DNA from: Symsagittifera roscoffensis
Lineage: Eukaryota > Xenacoelomorpha > Acoela > Convolutidae
Direction of reading: 5' to 3'
Length of the DNA stretch: 60,000 bases
Assembly: GCF_963678635.1 (NCBI RefSeq)
Contig: NC_087069.1
Location: 40,883,883 to 40,943,882, forward strand
This document shows, piece after piece, positions 55,259 to 60,000 of the stretch. How positions within the stretch are numbered: position 1 is the first letter of the stretch; each line of letters starts with the position of its first letter. The notes under the pieces were generated by a model. The model worked only from the letters and a program-made list of their open reading frames with translations. It ran no database searches and was not told the origin of the DNA. Position numbers and translations under genes: made by a program.

Positions 55259-55281
55259 NNNNNNNNNNNNNNNNNNNNNNN
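55259..55281. other. Assembly gap (23 N)
   Basis: A run of 23 undetermined bases. It falls inside the third unit of the 1.52-kb array, just 5' (minus strand) of the GTIRSK segment, so the copy number of the array and the link to the ORF at 55285-55737 are uncertain. Confidence 0.99.
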
Positions 55282-55284
55282 CAG

Positions 55285-55737
55285 TCCTTTAGCTGAATGA
55301 GCTAAGACCAAATCCATTTGCACCTTGGCCATTGGAGTTTGGAACACCTCTCTTGTAGTGATGTCGGGGAATGCAGTAATTCCTTCCTGGTTCAGATCTG
55401 CTATACCAACTAACAACTTATGCAATTTGGATTTATCGTATTCTCTTTTCTGTTGGAATCTATACCTTTTTTGACGTTCAATTGACAGTGGTGTTTTTCG
55501 ACCCCGGTGTCTTGGGTCAGAATCAGTCGGAACCCACGATACTCGGCCATCGTGTTTCCAATTGGGATGCTGAATATGAAATAACGATATCAAATCTTCG
55601 TTATTGAACGGAATAACTCTTCCTCCTGGCGTATGTAACTTTAAAGCTTCTAGTTCCCTCAAGAAACAATCGCTTGCAATCTCTTTCATTTTCGATTTCA
55701 GAAGCAAGTTTTGACCATTTTTTGACCATCTGATCAA
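55285..55737 (-). CDS. Unrecognised ORF upstream of the array
   Basis: Open for about 150 codons up to the gap. A TGA precedes the first in-frame TTG; the first Met in frame is in MKEIASDCFLRELEALKLHT. The sequence is basic and hydrophilic with FNNEDLISLFHIQHPNW, RVSWVPTDSDPRHRGRKTPL and IERQKRYRFQQKREYDKSK. I recognise no domain. It is on the strand of the array and could be the N-terminal part of the divergent large protein, or a host exon. The gap prevents a choice. Confidence 0.4.
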
Positions 55738-56869
55738 TCAATTTGACTGTGAGGGCAACGAAAATTCAAATTAACAACTGAACCGTCCAGATTTTGTTCA
55801 CTTTGAGCAACCATGCAGTTGAACAGGCTAATTTGCTGGCTCGCACGGCATTTTTAAGCAAGAAAACAGAAATCAGCAAAAAGCTTGGTGCACAGAGTAA
55901 TTTATGTATCTAATTATATCTTATTTATCAATATTTTGCACGTATAGCAAAAAATAAATCTAAACTGGTAATATTCAGTCAATTAGATAGTAGAGATCTG
56001 TTAATTCAAAATCACGCGTATGAAAATCACGCGTGTTAGTATGAAAATTGCTCGTATAGCAAAAAGTAAATGTAAACTCGTAATTTTCAGTCAATTAGAT
56101 AGTAGAGAACTGTTAGTTCAAAATCACGCGCTCAATCATCTGATCTTTCTGCAAGCAAAAAAAACATTTGACGACGCAAAAATTAGAGTAGAACTGAAGA
56201 AACAGTACGAGAAGAGAAAGCCAGCTTGTAGATTTGTTTCATGGAAAACCTAACGAAAGCACAAGGCAAATAGTACAATTGAACTTGATCACTTTTACTG
56301 TGGTGACTTAAACTGTCGGAACAAAGCGAAGAGTTTTTAAAATTTAAAATGCTTGTTTCTCATATGGCGTTTGTTTTAGACAAAAAAAAGAAGGAGACAA
56401 AACTTGCTCAGAATTTTAGCCAAATCAATGTGGTGCAAATGATTTTGAGAAGTACGGGCCCAAATCAATACCCTAAAACCCATAACTTTTGACTTCCTTA
56501 GACAATCAAAAAATACGCCAGATCTACCGGAACTGCTTAAAAACCAACATAGTTTATAAAAAAAGTGCATTGTTCCAAACTTTTGTAGTGTTTAACAGCC
56601 AAAACAAAACTTTTTGCGAGATTTTTTCATTAAAACAGATTTTTGAAAAATGCTCAAAATTTTGAGAGGTCAAAATTGATCAGCTCTGGGGTTGAAACTC
56701 ATTTTCACAAAACAATTTCACACGTCACGACCTTAATTTCACACGTCAATAAATACACGTCACGACCTTAAATTTCCCTGAACACTGAAAACCGCGAAAA
56801 TCAAAAGAGTAGGATTTACGCTAGAAAACAGCAACATAGTTTCTCGACAATGGAGAAAAAGAAAAAATT
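55738..56869. other. AT-rich non-coding stretch with short direct repeats
   Basis: An 78-bp imperfect direct repeat occurs at 55941-56018 and 56053-56130 (CGTATAGCAAAAA, CAGTCAATTAGATAGTAGAG, TTCAAAATCACGCG). CACGTCACGACCTTAA occurs twice near 56724 and 56757. The 77-codon frame at 56020-56253 runs through the second repeat and is not supported as a gene. Nothing else was recognised. Confidence 0.5.
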
Positions 56870-57132
56870 ATGTTGAGTTTACATAGAGAGGCTGTCCGAG
56901 TTGTAACGATTGTAGCTGTACAATCGTTACCGAAGAACTCCCGAGAATTAGGAAGGGTAATGGGAGAGTTTTATCACTCTTCCAGAAGGACAACAAGAGC
57001 GCTCTTCGTCGGGATTCCAGAATCTGGAAGGGTCTCGGGAAGGAAACTGAAACTGTATTTTAACAACTTTTAGCTTCCGGTTATTTCCTGAATTGAATTA
57101 ATAACATCTAAATTCGTTTTTGAGAAGCTAGG
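56870..57132. other. 5' flank of the LTR with hairpins and HSF-like sites
   Basis: A perfect 12-bp inverted repeat (GTAACGATTGTA, loop GCTG) lies at 56903-56930. TTCCAGAA at 56980-56987 and the near-palindrome TTCCAGAATCTGGAA at 57015-57029 resemble heat-shock-element units (TTCnnGAA). The region is directly upstream of the LTR and may be host DNA or an unrecognised part of the element. No gene is supported. Confidence 0.35.
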
Positions 57133-57486
57133 AGTTGAGGGAGAGGGTTGATCCATCTCCGATGGGTATAATGATTTCTATCTACTGAAAATTAACAATT
57201 GTAATATGATGAATAAGTAGTAGCCCTGTTTTTAGGAGTAACCTCGTGGTCTGGGGATTCTGAGACCCAGCCACGAGCTCAAGATTTTGCATGAAACTAA
57301 GTTAATTTGCTCGTTCTGGCCGATAGCCCAAAACATCAATGATTTTGTCGAGCCGATGTTGAGGAACCACACATAGAACTAGCTGTGACAGAGACGATTA
57401 AAAGCATGTGTGTTTAGACGCTACGCCATTCGTTTAATAACCTAGCTTTATTTTCCGTCGATAAGTACTTCTGGGCGAATGTTACA
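57133..57486 (+). repeat. 5' LTR of the plus-strand giant-element relative
   Basis: About 354 bp from AGTTGAGGGAGAGGGTTGAT to GCGAATGTTACA. It shares with the palindromic modules the start GGTTGATCCATCT, the CCCTGTTTTTA block, AAAAGCATGTGTGTTTAGACGC and the closing AACCTAGCTTTATTTTCCG and GGGCGAATGTTACA. Its middle part is shorter and diverged. The primer-binding site starts 12 bp later, so this is a 5' LTR of a plus-strand element. No 3' partner is inside the window. Confidence 0.65.
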
Positions 57487-57498
57487 GATATGTTTCTA

Positions 57499-57547
57499 TG
57501 GCACCCCTGTGTGGGCTTGAACCACCAACATTTCGCTTAACAGTCGC
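57499..57547 (+). other. Extended primer-binding site matching tRNA-Asn(GTT)
   Basis: The 49 bases from TGGCACCCCTGTGTGGGC to TTAACAGTCGC are the reverse complement of the 3' part of a tRNA-Asn. Read antisense they give CCA end, G73, acceptor CAGGGGT, T stem GGTGG/CCACA with loop TTCAAGC, variable loop ATGTT, and anticodon loop CTGTTAA (GTT). They stop in the anticodon stem. A normal PBS pairs with about 8-18 nt. This tract continues for about 49 nt and starts 12 bp after the LTR end. Confidence 0.75.
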
Positions 57548-60000
57548 ATTGACAATTCAAAGTGCCTACCCGACACCATGGAAGACGAGAGCCTCTCGAA
57601 ACTTGGCGACGCCAAGTTCGTCATTACACTGGATCTGGGTTCTGCCTTCTTTCAGGTTCCTCTACGAAAGAAGGACAGAGAAAAGACTGGATTCACATGT
57701 GAGTTGGGGTTGTACCAGTGAAAGAGGATGCCCTTTGGCTTGAGCAAAGCTACAGCGACCTTTTAAAGACTGATGGCTCAGGCTTTGACCACAGTGACGA
57801 AGAATTACGGGTTTCCTCGATGTGCTACCTGTTTGACGTGGTCATAGCCGCACCCACCTTGGCAGACCACATCGACAGACTCGATGAGGTCTTCGATTGC
57901 ATGAAAAGAGCGCGCTTGAAATGCAAACCGTCGAAATGTGAAATCAATAAGGGACTCAACCAACTACCTGGGAGAATGGTTGACAGGCATGGCGTGAGGC
58001 CGGACCCAGAAGCAGTGGAGCCCGTGTTGACATGGAAGGACCCCACAACGGACACACAGCTAGTGAGCTTCCTCTTATTTGCCATTTACTAACGTGAGTT
58101 CATAAAAGGATGCACAGGCAAGCAGTACCCCATGCAGCAACTGATGTACAACAAAGGAAAAAAGCTCGAGTGGAAAGAAAAAGCTCATGTAATCTTCGAG
58201 AATTTAAAGTGGGAACTGTGCAAGGTGCCAGTGCCAGGCATGCCCTCTGAGAAGGCCATGTACGTTCTCAAACACTGATGCTTCAGTAGTAGCCATCTCA
58301 GGAATACTGCATCAGGAGCAAGAATGGAATGGGAGAACAGTTATCCGTCCCATTGCATATGACAGTAAAGTGTTGAGCGACACTGAATTGAAATATGGTG
58401 CACCGAAAGCGCTAATGTTTGCAGTAGTCATGTTTGTGGAAAAGTACCGCGCATATTTGGAGAGCGCTCACTTTAAATTACACGTGGACAGCAGAGCGTT
58501 ATTCTGGTTGAAAACGTACTCGATGAACCAGAGCTACCTTGGTCGATGGATAGTCAGGTTGGATGGCTACCACATGTTAATCGAGCACAGGATGCGTGAC
58601 AAACACAAGAATACTGATAGCTTAAGCAAGAAGTCTGAGTTTTATGAAGGACTAGAACAGAAGGAAGCCAATCAGGTGGAATTTAAAGAAGGGTTCTCGT
58701 TTGTGGACAAAGAGACTTGCGCTTCCCTTGACGAGGTGGTTGGACAAGGGTGGACATCCAATTGCGGGACACCCCGAGATACCAGTGGTAGTAACAATGA
58801 TTTTATCTAAAAGGGACCCAGTGCCTTTGGATCTGTTGCTACGCTCAAACCTTATCCAACAAGATCTCTCTCGTATGAAAATCCAACAAGGGATATTAAG
58901 TTCGTAGTTCAACAAGTAGTATCCAAAGTGTTTTGATGAAGTCATCATACAAAGAACAATAACAGGAGATCGGAACACATAGGAGGACTGTCACCTTTGA
59001 AAAAAAACAGAGATTGAAAAAAAACCCGGAACAAAAAAGTTTGTCCCAGGAGAAGGATGTCAAAGAAAATTGTCGAGTTAATCAACACAACCTGGAACAA
59101 GAAAGTTTGTCCTGGGAGTCGGATGTTGAAGAAAGTGGTCGTGTAGAGGAACAAAAACTGGAGGATAAAAGTTTTTCCGGGATGTTTAGATGGATGAGCA
59201 GATCGTACAGGTCGGAACCTGCAGTGGAATTGTGCTCCGTGACAGACTCAACCGTTGGTAACACCTCGAGGAAATCAGAGATCGATACCTACTCAGACAA
59301 GAACTCGAGCACAGGATCAGAATTGTCAGAATTAGCGATCCACAGATTACTAGTGGAGACTCGAGTAAAAGACTTGGACAGGGAAGTATATCACGGCCCT
59401 GACAATGATTGCTACCTAATACACAGTGAAATAGCCCTTGACAACGCAGCGGATAACCTGGAAATGATAGCGGTATCCAAACGTTCGATGAGCTTGTTAC
59501 CGCAGAAGGAAGCAGTCAGGATTGACATTCAACTGTTCAAGCACGAGACAGAGCCATTGGCGTAGATTTGCTGCGTTAAAATGGAAAATGACGCGCATCA
59601 GCCCGATGAGCTGAATATTCACTTGAGGATCATGAAGACACACTTGAAAGCGAGATACAGACTCTCGGACCTACTACGAGCGCAGAGAATTGACCGTATG
59701 TCGAACAACTTGAAAAGGTGGATCGAAAATGGGGCACCAGACAAAGGAGATCTAGTAGAGGACAGTTACCGTATCCTGGGACAATACTTCATGTAGAAAA
59801 AGGGAAGGTTATATCTGAACAAGGACGGAAACGTGGCTGGCAAGAGTAGAGAAGAGGACAAGGTCTTGTACAAATATGATGCAATAGTGTTGCCGCAACT
59901 CTATCAAATGGAACTTTTATTCAAGACGCATGATCAAAGGGGCCACCAGGAACCGATAAAAGACACCAGAGGATCCTGAAACGCGTTGAATGGCCTGGGA
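57548..60000 (+). pseudogene. pol: Ty3/gypsy-type pol, plus-strand relative (runs off the window)
   Basis: RT starts almost directly after the PBS (AYPTP, then SLSKLGDAKFVITLDLGSAF), so gag, protease and the RT N-terminus are deleted. The catalytic YVDD region is disrupted (CYLFDVVIA near 57825-57850). RNase H follows: FVEKYRAYLESAHFKLHVD, LIEHRMRDKHKNTDSLSKK (58370-58810). After frameshifts comes a long acidic linker (59014-59565) and the integrase N-terminus (MSNNLKRWIENGAPDKGDLV, then the HxxxH of THDQRGHQ near 59930). The window ends in the integrase zinc domain. Protein identity to the minus-strand pol at 44578-48256 is high over RNase H, so both belong to one family. Several stops make this copy dead. 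Confidence 0.85.

Noticed and set aside
57499-57547. tRNA-Asn gene or pseudogene
   Set aside because: Only the 3' half is present, in antisense, and it is placed just after the LTR; a primer-binding site explains it better.

Overview
The window is eukaryotic and most likely from an invertebrate animal. It holds one plausible spliced host gene (short introns of about 95-200 bp, GT-AG borders, matching phases). Nearly everything else is decayed retrotransposon sequence. No bacterial operons, CRISPR arrays, rRNA genes or intact tRNA genes were seen. The taxon cannot be fixed from the sequence alone.

Layout. 1-4606: two copies of an LTR retroelement lie tail to tail around a palindromic LTR-like module (573-1460). 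4607-7829: AT-rich unique DNA with a minus-strand host gene (exons 7610-6320). 7830-28738: a segmental tandem duplication of about 8.07-8.3 kb (two full blocks and a partial third). Each block is a dead Jockey/CR1-type non-LTR retrotransposon (ORF1, endonuclease, RT), then a plus-strand copy of a large unrecognised protein, its 3' flank and the palindromic LTR module. 28739-49925: one very long LTR-element relic on the minus strand. It reads, in its own 5'-3' order, pre-RT linker (amplified about 3.5 times as a 520-bp repeat), RT, RNase H, integrase, a macro-domain-like region, a coiled coil, an SGNH hydrolase domain, a second SGNH-like region, an unassigned region, and the large 3' protein (with an internal 1.2-kb segment amplified five times), then a 3' flank. 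Part of its LTR probably lies beyond the inserted non-LTR element, at 24.7-25.2 kb. 50829-55258: three tandem 1.52-kb copies of a divergent relative of the large 3' protein, cut by a 23-base gap. 55285-55737: an unrecognised ORF. 57133-60000: a plus-strand relic of the same LTR family with an LTR, an unusually long primer-binding site matching tRNA-Asn over about 49 nt, and pol to the window edge.

How the parts relate. In three places the large protein is followed by the same 3' flank, and in two of these the flank runs directly into the same LTR-like sequence. In the minus-strand relic the large protein lies downstream of pol. The simplest model is a giant Ty3/gypsy-like element of roughly 15 kb or more: LTR, tRNA-Asn PBS, pol, then a 3' cargo of macro-like, SGNH-like and a very large unknown protein. 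All copies here carry stops and frameshifts. The window is also marked by tandem duplication at many scales (about 250, 520, 1200, 1520 and 8070 bp), so local rearrangement or assembly artefact must be considered.
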